Of a stretch of 33,515 nucleotides of DNA, positions 24,246-32,087 are shown one piece after another (positions within the stretch are counted from its first letter, which is position 1; every line of letters starts with the position of its first letter). Where the stretch lies: the NCBI RefSeq assembly GCF_003574035.1, contig NZ_QWKY01000038.1, forward strand, positions 1-33,515. Reading direction: 5' to 3'. The notes beneath the pieces were generated by a model. The model had not been told where the DNA came from and searched no databases. It saw only the letters and a program-made list of their open reading frames with translations. This DNA is from Meiothermus hypogaeus (GTDB taxonomy: Bacteria > Deinococcota > Deinococci > Deinococcales > Thermaceae). Position numbers and translations under genes: made by a program.

Positions 24246-24947
24246 ATGCGCAGGCACGGCTTTACCCTGGTTGAACTGCTGATAGCCATGGGGATTCTGG
24301 CCGGAATCCTGACTTTGGTGGCGATTTACTTTGGCGACCAGCGCGACCTAACCCAGCGCACCCAGGGCCGCAGCGAGGTGCAGGACCGGGTACGGATGGT
24401 GATGCAGATGGTCACGCAAGATTTACAGATGGTGGGCTCGAGGGGCTTCCTCGATTCCAGCGGTAACCTGATTACCACGGTTTCCAGCGGATGTAGTGGG
24501 GTTAGCTGCATTACCTCCACCAACACCGGCGTGCAGGATGGCTTCACTGTTCAGTATGTGACCACTCTGCGCGTCGACTCTAGCGGAAACCCCGACCCTA
24601 CCAAAGCTTGTCGCACGGTGAGCTATGGTTTTAGCGGCAATACCTTGCAGCGCTCGGATGTTCTCTGTGGTAGTGCGGCCTCGCTGGTGGATTTGGCTCC
24701 CAACATCCTGGCGCTGGACATACAGTACCAGTGCAGCAACAACACCACTGCCGATACGGCCAGTTGCCCCGCAGGCAGCTACCCCCGCAGCGCCAGGGTC
24801 ACGGTTATCGGACAGTCTGCCGCCACCGTGGCCAATATCCCTGCCAGCAGCTACACCACCGCCAGCGGGGGTACCGTGAACTGCCCGCCAGGGCGCATTT
24901 GCCTGGCACTTACCCAAGAGGTCTTGATGCCCAACCTCAAAAACTGA
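24246..24947 (+). CDS. Pseudopilin, PilW/GspJ-like
   Basis: This 233-residue protein begins MRRHGFTLVELLIAMGILAG, a textbook class III prepilin signal with Glu5. The long stalk helix continues as TQRTQGRSEVQDRVRMVMQMVTQDLQMVG, the PilW/GspJ pattern. The C-terminal globular part contains several Cys pairs and Ser/Gly-rich strands. Its start follows the stop of the previous gene with no gap. It matches pilA3 of Thermus by order. It would sit just below the tip complex of the pilus. Confidence 0.88.
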   Translation: MRRHGFTLVELLIAMGILAGILTLVAIYFGDQRDLTQRTQGRSEVQDRVRMVMQMVTQDLQMVGSRGFLDSSGNLITTVSSGCSGVSCITSTNTGVQDGFTVQYVTTLRVDSSGNPDPTKACRTVSYGFSGNTLQRSDVLCGSAASLVDLAPNILALDIQYQCSNNTTADTASCPAGSYPRSARVTVIGQSAATVANIPASSYTTASGGTVNCPPGRICLALTQEVLMPNLKN

Positions 24948-24960
24948 GGCAGGAGGAAGT

Positions 24961-26766
24961 ATGCGTCGGAAGTCTGGAATCGCCATTGTCGCTACCCTGG
25001 TCATTTTGGTATTGGTGGGGTTGCTGGTGTTTGGCACCTTCTACACCACCCAAATAGAGCAGTTCGTGACCCGCAACGACGCCACCTCCACCCAGGCCAA
25101 CTACATTGCCCAGGCGGGGCTGCAAAAGTACAAGACCGCGCTTTTTCAGAATTTTCGCTGGTCTTTGCAGAACCTTACGCCCGTCAGCTTAAACGCCTGT
25201 GAAAATGTTTTGAGTGGGGGCATTGACTGGGATAGAGGCGGTCCCAACCCACCCCAGAGCTTCCCAATAACATTCACAGAACAGATTGGTGGCGGAACCG
25301 CCAGAGTTACGATTAGCCGCGACTCCCGCCGTCCACGTTTCATGATAATTACTTCTGAGGGGACTTTCAGTGGAGCCCGCTCTCGAGTTCGAGCAGTCTT
25401 CGACATAAGCAATGCGGGCCTTTTTAGATACGGACTTGTAATTGGCCAGGGTTCTGGCCAGCAAGTAATCACTGGTAGTCCACGAATTTACGGTGGGGTA
25501 TTCATTGAGGGGCAAAGACCAAACCCCGATCCTCCTTCGCCACCGCCGACCGTTTTGACTGGCAGTGGCAACATGACGGCTTTGAATACTTTTAACTTGA
25601 CAACTGACGCAGAAGGTGATTTGCGGAATCTGAGAGCTCGCTCAGCAGTAACTTCAGATAACGACTTATGCGCCACATTCCGTGTGCGTTGGGGTCGGGT
25701 TGGTGTGCAAAGTAATAGCTTTGGTCTAGGACGCCCAAATCCGCCGAACTTTAACCCTGCCACCGATCCAAACAATCAACTCCTCGATATCAGGGTCGGA
25801 GACCAAAGATTGGCAGTCAACGAACCGAGGGCCTTACTCTATCAAGCCAACAGCCTTCCCAATAATCCCGTTATCTATGATGAAAATTGTAGAAATAATG
25901 GCGGTCTTTGTGCTCAATCTATAGGGCGCTATGACCTTTCCGACACCGCCTCACCCAGATTTCCCAGTCTAGATGATCCTGGAAATGAACGGCTTTGTGG
26001 CGCTGGTGTCACTTGGCGAAATTGTCTTCGCTCAGATGCCCGAATCCAGTTTGTAGCTAGTGGTCAAAACCCTATTGTTCTTCCGCAACTACCAGCTAAC
26101 GCACAGTGGAACAACGAATCCAGATGTCGCCAATTCCTATCGGGTTCGCAGCCCAATATAACTTTGACTCAAGGCAATAATGCTTCTCAAAACGTAAATC
26201 TTTCGTTTGACTGTACATATCGCACTCATGAGTCAGGAGTCAATCCTGCTGGGGGCTTTGCGTATGACGCTGCGACCAGAACTTTGAGGGTGTATGGAAC
26301 TGTAAACTTGTATGGGTTCAACTTGGTTACCAATGTTCAAATAAACTATCAGGCCTATGGCTACGGTAATCTTGGTCGTTCGGCCAGTTTGTTTCTGGAA
26401 AGGAATCCTTCTACATCCCAAGGCGGATCATTCACTTTGGGGGGCAGCCTGGTGCCAGATGCTATACCCCAGTTTCCTACGCAAAACTTGTCGTTAATTG
26501 CAGATGAAAATGTTACTTACACAAATAACCAGATGACTGTGATGGGGATAGTCTATGCCGAAAACCGCTTCGTAATGTCTGGTTCACAATCATCCTTTGT
26601 GGGGACTGCAATCGCAAACCAGTTCTGTACTACCGACTCTTGTGGTACCGGCGGAAGTCCAAGTCTTTTCTTCATAGATACTAGCTCTAATCTTCCTAGT
26701 GCAATGCTGCGGGCACCTTACGGTGAGGTTGCCTCCTTTTCTGTGGTCTCCTACGAGCGCTTCTAA
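24961..26766 (+). CDS. Large ComZ/PilX-like pilus tip protein
   Basis: This 601-residue protein starts MRRKSGIAIVATLVILVLVG: a prepilin leader whose mature position 5 is Ala, not Glu, as in GspK/PilX-type tip subunits. The stalk (TRNDATSTQANYIAQAGLQKYKTALFQ) is PilX-like. The remaining ~500 residues are rich in Asn, Gly, Ser and beta strands and carry 10 Cys, consistent with an extended beta-solenoid-like head. Position and size match Thermus ComZ (about 550 residues), a tip protein linked to DNA binding in transformation. From about 25200 the DNA is clearly poorer in GC than the neighbours, with many A/T-ending codons. An AGGAGG SD precedes it. No pilA4 gene follows. Confidence 0.82.
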   Translation: MRRKSGIAIVATLVILVLVGLLVFGTFYTTQIEQFVTRNDATSTQANYIAQAGLQKYKTALFQNFRWSLQNLTPVSLNACENVLSGGIDWDRGGPNPPQSFPITFTEQIGGGTARVTISRDSRRPRFMIITSEGTFSGARSRVRAVFDISNAGLFRYGLVIGQGSGQQVITGSPRIYGGVFIEGQRPNPDPPSPPPTVLTGSGNMTALNTFNLTTDAEGDLRNLRARSAVTSDNDLCATFRVRWGRVGVQSNSFGLGRPNPPNFNPATDPNNQLLDIRVGDQRLAVNEPRALLYQANSLPNNPVIYDENCRNNGGLCAQSIGRYDLSDTASPRFPSLDDPGNERLCGAGVTWRNCLRSDARIQFVASGQNPIVLPQLPANAQWNNESRCRQFLSGSQPNITLTQGNNASQNVNLSFDCTYRTHESGVNPAGGFAYDAATRTLRVYGTVNLYGFNLVTNVQINYQAYGYGNLGRSASLFLERNPSTSQGGSFTLGGSLVPDAIPQFPTQNLSLIADENVTYTNNQMTVMGIVYAENRFVMSGSQSSFVGTAIANQFCTTDSCGTGGSPSLFFIDTSSNLPSAMLRAPYGEVASFSVVSYERF

Positions 26767-26781
26767 GCGGTTGCTCTTAAC

Positions 26782-26801
26782 CAAGACCTGCTCAGGTCTT
26801 G
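26782..26801 (+). terminator. Hairpin after the ComZ-like gene
   Basis: A perfect 9 bp stem (CAAGACCTG/CAGGTCTTG) with a 2 nt centre begins 16 nt after the stop codon. There is no T-run, so it could be an mRNA 3' stem or a protein site rather than an intrinsic terminator. Confidence 0.35.
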
Positions 26802-26826
26802 AAATCGCGGTGGACTCGAGTACACT
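26799..26826 (+). promoter_or_regulatory. Promoter of the deoxyhypusine-synthase-like gene
   Basis: TTGAAA (26799-26804), 16 bp, TACACT (26821-26826). It predicts a leader of about 115 nt before the GTG start. Confidence 0.45.
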
Positions 26827-26832
26827 TGCAGG

Positions 26833-26946
26833 CGGAGCAAAGCAGGCCACAGGGCCTGCGGTATTCCGGCGTTCGGCAGGTGCGCTGCACTCAGGGCCGA
26901 AGGGGGGAGCCACTTTCGCCCACCCCGCGAGTTGGGAGGTATCCAG
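26833..26946 (+). other. GC-rich structured mRNA leader (candidate)
   Basis: The untranslated leader can fold into several stems: GCAGGCC-acag-GGCCTGC, a CGGC...GCCG arm with an inner GTGC-gct-GCAC, and a GGGGGG/CACCCC pairing close to the SD (GGGAGG, 26934-26939). It does not match a riboswitch class I know. It may be a regulator or simply GC-rich DNA. Confidence 0.3.
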
Positions 26947-27924
26947 GTGGCAAACGGCGAGATTTCAAACTTCCTCAAACACCATTTCCGTCACTTTAAC
27001 GCGGCCTCGTTGGTAGACGCTGCCGAGGCCTACCGGGCCCACCTCGAGCAAGGTGGGGTGATGATGGTCACGCTGGCGGGGGCTATGAGCACCGCCGAGC
27101 TAGGTATCTCGCTGGCCGAGATGATCCGCCAGGACAAGGTACACGCTATTAGCTGCACCGGGGCTAACCTGGAAGAAGACCTTTTTAACCTGGTGGCCCA
27201 CCACCACTATGAGCGCATCCCCAACTGGCGCGAGCTAACCGCTCTGGATGAGCAGCGCTTGCTGGAAAGACACCTCAACCGCGTGACCGACACCTGCATT
27301 CCCGAAATGGAAGCCATGCGACGGCTCGAGGCGGCCTTGTTGGAGGAATGGGAGGCCGCCGACCGGGCCGGGGAGCGCTACTTCCCGCACGAATTTTTGT
27401 ACCGCATTATTCGCTCGGGGAAGCTCGAGCGCCACTACCAGATTGACCCTAAGGATAGCTGGATGGTGGCCGCTGCCGAGAAGAACCTGCCCATCGTGGT
27501 ACCCGGTTGGGAAGACTCCACTACCGGCAACATGTATGCCGGGCACTGCCTGAACGGCGAAATCAGGAACGTGCACACGGTGCGAACCGGCATCGAGTAC
27601 ATGATGGAACTGGCCAACTGGTACCTCGAGACCAGCGCCCGCCATTCCATCGGCTTCTTCCAGATTGGCGGGGGCATTGCGGGCGACTTCCCCATCTGCG
27701 TGGTGCCCATGCTGCACCAGGATATGCAGCGCCCAGACATTCCGGTGTGGGGCTACTTCTGCCAGATCTCCGACTCCACGACCAGCTATGGTTCGTACTC
27801 GGGGGCCGTACCCAACGAGAAAATCACCTGGGGCAAGCTAGCCGCCGACACCCCTAAGTTCATCATCGAGTCAGATGCTTCGATTGTAGCGCCCTTAATG
27901 TTCGCCATGGTGCTGGGCTGGTAA
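26947..27924 (+). CDS. Deoxyhypusine-synthase-like protein lacking the catalytic lysine
   Basis: This protein of about 325 residues has the NAD-binding fold of deoxyhypusine synthase. It shows an N-terminal FRHFNAASLVDAAEAY, CTGANLEEDLFNLVA, the STTSYGSYSGAVPNEKITWGK region and ESDASIVAPLMFAM near the end. Canonical enzymes carry GGGxxK with the Lys that forms the enzyme-spermidine intermediate; here residues 241-247 read GGGIAGD, so Gly246 stands where Lys is expected. Bacteria generally lack eIF5A, and bacterial members are thought to act in polyamine chemistry. The GTG at 26947 follows GGGAGG at 7 nt; a TTG at 26932 is less likely. Confidence 0.85.
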   Translation: MANGEISNFLKHHFRHFNAASLVDAAEAYRAHLEQGGVMMVTLAGAMSTAELGISLAEMIRQDKVHAISCTGANLEEDLFNLVAHHHYERIPNWRELTALDEQRLLERHLNRVTDTCIPEMEAMRRLEAALLEEWEAADRAGERYFPHEFLYRIIRSGKLERHYQIDPKDSWMVAAAEKNLPIVVPGWEDSTTGNMYAGHCLNGEIRNVHTVRTGIEYMMELANWYLETSARHSIGFFQIGGGIAGDFPICVVPMLHQDMQRPDIPVWGYFCQISDSTTSYGSYSGAVPNEKITWGKLAADTPKFIIESDASIVAPLMFAMVLGW

Positions 27925-27979
27925 ACATCTGGCCGAGTGCCTCTGGGGCTTTAGATCTCGATCGAGCGAGCATCCCCCC

Positions 27980-28009
27980 TTGACAGTTGGGAGGAGTGGG
28001 TCGTAGTGT
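27980..28009 (+). promoter_or_regulatory. Promoter of the IclR-family regulator
   Basis: TTGACA (27980-27985), 18 bp, TAGTGT (28004-28009). Transcription would start near 28016, just before the operator-like repeats. Confidence 0.55.
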
Positions 28010-28019
28010 TTTGCCAACA

Positions 28020-28054
28020 GGTTCATTCAATAAACAGACGGTTCATTCAATGAA
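28020..28054. promoter_or_regulatory. Two operator-like repeats at the iclR-type gene start
   Basis: GGTTCATTCAAT occurs at 28020-28031 and 28040-28051, exactly 20 bp apart (two helical turns). The second sits in the perfect 13 bp palindrome TTCATT-C-AATGAA (28042-28054), which includes the ATG; the first has one mismatch. This fits autoregulation by the encoded IclR-type protein. Confidence 0.5.
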
Positions 28055-28865
28055 ACCACTTGAAGCCATTCCCACTCTCGAGCGCCCCCTGTACTTGCTG
28101 GGGTTTTTCAGCGAGGAACGCCCCTATTGGGGCCTTTCGGAGCTGGCCCGGGCGAGCGGCTGGCCCAAGGCCACCTGCCTGCGCAGCCTGCGGGCGCTCG
28201 AGCAGCATGGCTTGCTGATGCGCGAAAACGACCGCTACCGCCTGGGGACAAGGCTGTTACACCTGGGTACCCTGGTCAAGGCGGCCTACCCGGCCCGTCA
28301 GGTGGCCCTGCCCTTCATGCAGGCCCTGCGCGACGCCACAGGCCAGTCGGTGCAGTGGGTGGTGCGGGATGGGCTGGAGGGGGTCTACCTCGAGGTGGTG
28401 GAAGCCCGCTCGAGGGTACGCCTCTATATTGCCCCGGGGCGGCGGGCGCCCTTGTATGCCGGGGCCTCCACCCGGCTCTTGCTGGCCTTTGCCCCGAATA
28501 CCGTGCAGGAGGGTATCTTCCAGAGTGAGCGTAAGCGCTACACGCCGGCCACACCGGTAGCCCTGCAGCATTTGCAAGAATTGCTGAATCAGACCCGCAA
28601 AACCGGGTTCGCCGTGAGCTTTGGGGAGCTCGAGCCCCACTCCGCCGAGCTGGCCGCCCCCATTCGGGGCTCCGAGGGCGAGGTGCTGGCGGCCTTGAGC
28701 CTGGCCGGAGCAGAAGCCCACCACCGCGACCCAAAAATGCTCTCTGGTTACCTGCAAGCCTTGAGTCAATCGGCCCGGGAAATATCGGAAAAGCTTGGGT
28801 TCGTAGGGCCCTGGCGGGCCGACCTCGAGGGTTTTTTATCGTCGCTTCTGGCAGTTCAGCCATAA
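28050..28865 (+). CDS. IclR-family transcriptional regulator
   Basis: This 271-residue protein has an N-terminal winged helix (about 25-75): WGLSELARASGWPKATCLRSLRALEQHGLL, then YRLGTRLLHLG. A C-terminal effector domain (about 85-255) shows the IclR pattern VQWVVRDGLEGVYLEVVEA, APLYAGASTRLLLAF, TRKTGFAVSFGELE and SELAAPIRG. The start MKPLEAIPT at 28050 fits the family; the open frame back to 27987 crosses the promoter. It lies directly upstream of the TRAP transporter and 5-oxoprolinase genes on the same strand and probably controls them in response to the imported acid. A GGAGG SD for dctP follows its stop. Confidence 0.92.
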   Translation: MKPLEAIPTLERPLYLLGFFSEERPYWGLSELARASGWPKATCLRSLRALEQHGLLMRENDRYRLGTRLLHLGTLVKAAYPARQVALPFMQALRDATGQSVQWVVRDGLEGVYLEVVEARSRVRLYIAPGRRAPLYAGASTRLLLAFAPNTVQEGIFQSERKRYTPATPVALQHLQELLNQTRKTGFAVSFGELEPHSAELAAPIRGSEGEVLAALSLAGAEAHHRDPKMLSGYLQALSQSAREISEKLGFVGPWRADLEGFLSSLLAVQP

Positions 28866-28877
28866 AGGAGGAGAAGT

Positions 28878-29840
28878 ATGCATAAACTCGTCGGACTTTT
28901 GGCAAGCCTGGCCCTGAGCGCGGCCCTGGCCCAGACCCAGTGGACCATGGCCACCCCCTACCCAGATGGCAACTTCCATACCATCAACATCCGCGAGTTC
29001 GCCAAGGAGGTAGAGGCTGCCACCCAGGGCCGTCTGGTCATTCGCGTCAACAGTGGGGGTTCGTTGCTACCCCACCCCCAGATTCTGCCCGGGGTGCGGG
29101 GCGGCCAGATTCAGATAGGCGAGGTGTTGATCTCCCTCCTGGCCAACGAGAACCCGGTCTTTGCCCTGGACTCGATTCCCTTCCTGGTCGGTAGCTACGA
29201 CGATGCCCAGCGGCTCTACCGGGCTTCTCGCGCTGAGATTGAAAACTGGCTCAGCCGCCGGGGCATGACTCTATTGTTCTCGGTGCCCTGGCCGGGGCAA
29301 GGGCTCTACACCAAACAGCCGGTGAACAGCATCGCCGACCTTCGCGGGGTGCGCTTCCGGGCCTTCAACCCTGCTACCGCCCGCATCGCCGAACTCACCG
29401 GCATGGTGCCCACCCAGGTTGAAGCCGCCGACATTCCCCAGGCGTTCGCTACCGGCATTGTGGCGGCCATGATGACCTCTCCCTCGACGGGTGTGGACAG
29501 TCAGGCCTGGGACTTCACCCGCTACTTCTACGACCTGCGGGCCTGGATTCCCAAGAACATGGTCTTCGTGAGCCGGCGGGCCCTGGACAGCCTGAGCCCC
29601 GCCGACCGCGAGGCCGTGTTGGCAGCAGCCCGTCGTGCCGAGCAGCGCGGCTGGCAGGCCAGCCAGCAGGAGGCGGCCAGCAAGAGTGCCATCCTGGCCC
29701 AGCGGGGGATGCAGGTCTTGCAGCCCAGCCCGCAACTGGTAGCCGACCTCAAAAAGGTGGGCCAGACCATGACCAATGAGTGGCTCCGGCGGGCCGGGGC
29801 GACCGGGGTCAACATCTACCGGGCCTACCTGGGCCGTTAG
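28878..29840 (+). CDS. dctP: TRAP transporter solute-binding protein
   Basis: This 320-residue DctP-family periplasmic protein has signal peptide MHKLVGLLASLALSAALA (cut before QTQWTM). Characteristic segments are NFHTINIREFAKEVEAATQGRL, SLLPHPQILPGVRGGQIQIGEV and LRGVRFRAFNPATARIAELTGMVP; the Arg of GVRFR normally binds the ligand carboxylate. ASLPAD-like SLSPADREAVLAAA appears late, as usual. It captures an organic acid for the DctQM carrier. It starts 12 bp after the IclR gene with an AGGAGG SD. MITE copy C separates it from dctQ. Confidence 0.93.
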   Translation: MHKLVGLLASLALSAALAQTQWTMATPYPDGNFHTINIREFAKEVEAATQGRLVIRVNSGGSLLPHPQILPGVRGGQIQIGEVLISLLANENPVFALDSIPFLVGSYDDAQRLYRASRAEIENWLSRRGMTLLFSVPWPGQGLYTKQPVNSIADLRGVRFRAFNPATARIAELTGMVPTQVEAADIPQAFATGIVAAMMTSPSTGVDSQAWDFTRYFYDLRAWIPKNMVFVSRRALDSLSPADREAVLAAARRAEQRGWQASQQEAASKSAILAQRGMQVLQPSPQLVADLKKVGQTMTNEWLRRAGATGVNIYRAYLGR

Positions 29841-29891
29841 CGGTTTGTCCTGTGAGGGCCCAAGCCCGCTCGCTCTCTATTGCTTCAAGGG

Positions 29892-30086
29892 TTATACCAG
29901 GCTCGGTTGATTCGTTACCGAACGGTAACGAATCAACAGGGCCGAAGTTATCCGCGTAGCGAAGGGCGATACCGCCCCTTGGAAAGGGAGACGCTTTTTT
30001 CGCCGACCGATAGGGAGGGGTATGCTCCAGGATTCAAACAGACAACCTCTGTAGTTTCTGGTTACTTAAGCGGTCTACCGGTATTA
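29892..30086 (+). mobile_element. MITE-like repeat, copy C
   Basis: Left end TTATACCAGGCTC (29892-29904); the right end is degenerate and stops at CCGGTATTA (30078-30086). The main hairpin is identical to copy A (arms 29906-29919 and 29924-29937, loop GAAC), and the mini-hairpin block is also shared with one changed base. The right inner arm is eroded. AGGG precedes the element (29888-29891) and recurs at its right edge (30086-30089), a likely target duplication that is part of the dctQ SD. Orientation is the same as copy A and as the host operon. Confidence 0.72.
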
Positions 30087-30095
30087 GGGGTGATT

Positions 30096-30602
30096 ATGCG
30101 CAAGTTCCTGGAAGGCCTGTACGGCCTCTCGAGCCTTTTGGCGGGGCTTTTGGTGGTGTTTATCTTTGTGATTATTCTGGCCCAGATTTTGGGGCGGCAG
30201 TTGGGGGTAGCCATTCCCTCGGCCAACGAACTGTCGGGCTTTGCTATGGCGGGGGCGGTGTTCTTGGCCCTGGCCCCCACCCTGCGGGCGGGTGCACACA
30301 TCCGGGTGGGGGTGCTGGTGCGGCGGCTTCAGGGCAGGGTGCGGCGGGCGCTCGAGCTCCTGGTTGGCACTTTTTCCCTGCTGGCCTCGGGCTACGCCAC
30401 GCTGCAACTCTGGCGGTTGGTGCTGGATTCCTACCGCTATGGCGACCTGGCCCCCGGACTGTTGCCCTTGCCCATCTGGATACCGCAGAGCTTTCTGGCG
30501 GTGGGTCTGACCATATTTACCATCGCGCTGGCCGATAACCTGGGGGCTTTGCTCAGAGGAGAGCTCCCCAGCTATCTTGCTGAGGGTGGGGGACAGGAGT
30601 AG
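30096..30602 (+). CDS. dctQ: TRAP transporter small permease
   Basis: This 168-residue DctQ subunit has four predicted membrane helices and the landmark FVIILAQILGRQLGVAIPSANELSGFAMAGAVFLALAPTLRAGAHIRVGVLV, in which the E-L-S-G and H-I-R-V segments are conserved. The start at 30096 is chosen because it gives the normal DctQ N-terminus and has AGGGGTGA upstream; the frame is open to 29880 but that part is the MITE. It helps join DctP to the DctM channel. It ends 3 bp before dctM. Confidence 0.9.
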   Translation: MRKFLEGLYGLSSLLAGLLVVFIFVIILAQILGRQLGVAIPSANELSGFAMAGAVFLALAPTLRAGAHIRVGVLVRRLQGRVRRALELLVGTFSLLASGYATLQLWRLVLDSYRYGDLAPGLLPLPIWIPQSFLAVGLTIFTIALADNLGALLRGELPSYLAEGGGQE

Positions 30603-30605
30603 CCG

Positions 30606-31910
30606 GTGGAGTTAACCCAGGTGGCGCTTTTTTTGGTGCTTTTGCTGCTCTTGTTCCTGGGCAGTGGGGTCTGGATTGCCCTGGCCCTGCTGGGGGTGGG
30701 CTGGGTGGGCTTGCAGTTTTTCACCAACACCCCCCCGGGAGCCAGTGTGGCGAGCAGTTTGTGGACGTCGGTCTCGAGCTGGTCGCTGGCGGCCTTGCCC
30801 ATGTTCATCTGGATGGGGGAGATTCTCTACCGCACCCGCCTGGCCGCCGACCTGTTCGAGGGGCTTTCCCCCTGGCTGCGTAGCATCCCGGGCCGCCTGC
30901 TGCACATCAACGTGCTGGCCTCGGGTATCTTTGCTGCGGTGATCGGCTCCTCGGCGGCCACCACCGCCACCGTGGGCAAGATTGCCCTGCCGGAGCTCTT
31001 GCGGCGGGGCTATCCCGAGCGGCTGGTGCTGGGCTCGCTGGCCGGTTCGGGCACCCTGGGCCTTCTGATTCCCCCCTCGGTGATGATGATTGTTTACGGT
31101 GTGGCTGCCGAGGTCTCGGTGGCCCGGCTCTTCATTGCAGGGTTGCTGCCGGGCCTTCTGGTAATGCTTTTGTTCATGGGCTGGGTGATGCTGGCTGGGC
31201 TCCTCAACGCCCAGAAGATGCCCCCGCCCGACCCGCCGATGCCGCTTGGGCGGCGTCTGTATGGGCTACTCAAAATAATGCCGGTGCTGCTTTTGATGGT
31301 AGCGGTAATCGGATCGATCTATTTGGGGGTGGCTACCCCTACCGAGGCGGCCAGCCTGGGGGTGCTGGGAGCCCTCCTGATCGCCTTCTGGACGCGCAGC
31401 CTGAGCTGGCAGGGTTTGCTGGATAGCCTGATGGGCGCGGTACGTACAAGCAGCATGATTGGTTTTATTCTGGCCGGGGCAGCGGTGCTCTCGATTGCTA
31501 TGGGTTTTACCGGTATCCCGGCGGCTTTGGCCGCCTGGGTGGGCGAGCTGGGGCTTTCCAAATACGCTTTGCTGGCTGTGCTCATGCTGCTGTTCTTGGT
31601 GCTTGGGGCCTTTCTGGACGGCATCTCCATAATCGTGCTGACCACCTCGGTGATTCTGCCGCTGGCCAAGGCGGCGGGGATTGACCTGTTGTGGTTTGGC
31701 ATCTTTTTGGTGATTGCGGTGGAACTGGCCCAAATTACTCCTCCGGTGGGCTTCAACCTGTTTGTGCTGCAGGGTCTTTCGGGGCGGGACATCTTTACCA
31801 TTGCCCGCTCGGCTTTGCCCTTTTTGTTTATGCTGCTGCTGGCGGCGGCCCTGATCACGGTGTTCCCGGATATTGTGACCTGGCTTCCCCGCACCATGAC
31901 TGGGGGTTGA
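30606..31910 (+). CDS. dctM: TRAP transporter large permease
   Basis: This 434-residue DctM subunit has about 12 membrane helices and is the ion-coupled (Na+ or H+) channel of the TRAP carrier. Family motifs include ASGIFAAVIGSSAATTATVGKIALPELLRRGYPERLVLGSLAGSGTLGLLIPPS, ATPTEAASLGVLGALL and PPVGFNLFVLQGLSG. It starts with GTG right after dctQ (SD in the dctQ 3' end), so the two are coupled. pxpA follows after 177 bp, which suggests that the imported acid is 5-oxoproline or a relative. Confidence 0.94.
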   Translation: MELTQVALFLVLLLLLFLGSGVWIALALLGVGWVGLQFFTNTPPGASVASSLWTSVSSWSLAALPMFIWMGEILYRTRLAADLFEGLSPWLRSIPGRLLHINVLASGIFAAVIGSSAATTATVGKIALPELLRRGYPERLVLGSLAGSGTLGLLIPPSVMMIVYGVAAEVSVARLFIAGLLPGLLVMLLFMGWVMLAGLLNAQKMPPPDPPMPLGRRLYGLLKIMPVLLLMVAVIGSIYLGVATPTEAASLGVLGALLIAFWTRSLSWQGLLDSLMGAVRTSSMIGFILAGAAVLSIAMGFTGIPAALAAWVGELGLSKYALLAVLMLLFLVLGAFLDGISIIVLTTSVILPLAKAAGIDLLWFGIFLVIAVELAQITPPVGFNLFVLQGLSGRDIFTIARSALPFLFMLLLAAALITVFPDIVTWLPRTMTGG

Positions 31911-32051
31911 TGGCTAAAGGGAGCTGTAGGCTAAAGGTGAAGGTTTAATATTGGGGCAACAGCTAATGGCCCCGCCGATTAAGAGGGTATGGTTTTTAGA
32001 CCCTGGACCTCTGAACACCTCAGATGAAAGCGGTATCTCTTCTACACCACA

Positions 32052-32069
32052 GAAAGCCATTGGGCTTTC
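32052..32069 (+). other. Hairpin in the pxpA leader
   Basis: GAAAGCC (32052-32058) pairs with GGCTTTC (32063-32069) around loop ATTG, 18 nt before the pxpA ATG and next to its SD (GAGGT, 32080-32084). It might influence pxpA translation or partly terminate dctM transcripts; there is no T-run. Confidence 0.35.
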
Positions 32070-32087
32070 GGTCTTCCGTGAGGTTAT

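Noticed and set aside
29880-30095. Upstream extension of dctQ
   Set aside because: This part is MITE copy C read as protein; the DctQ family start is at 30096.
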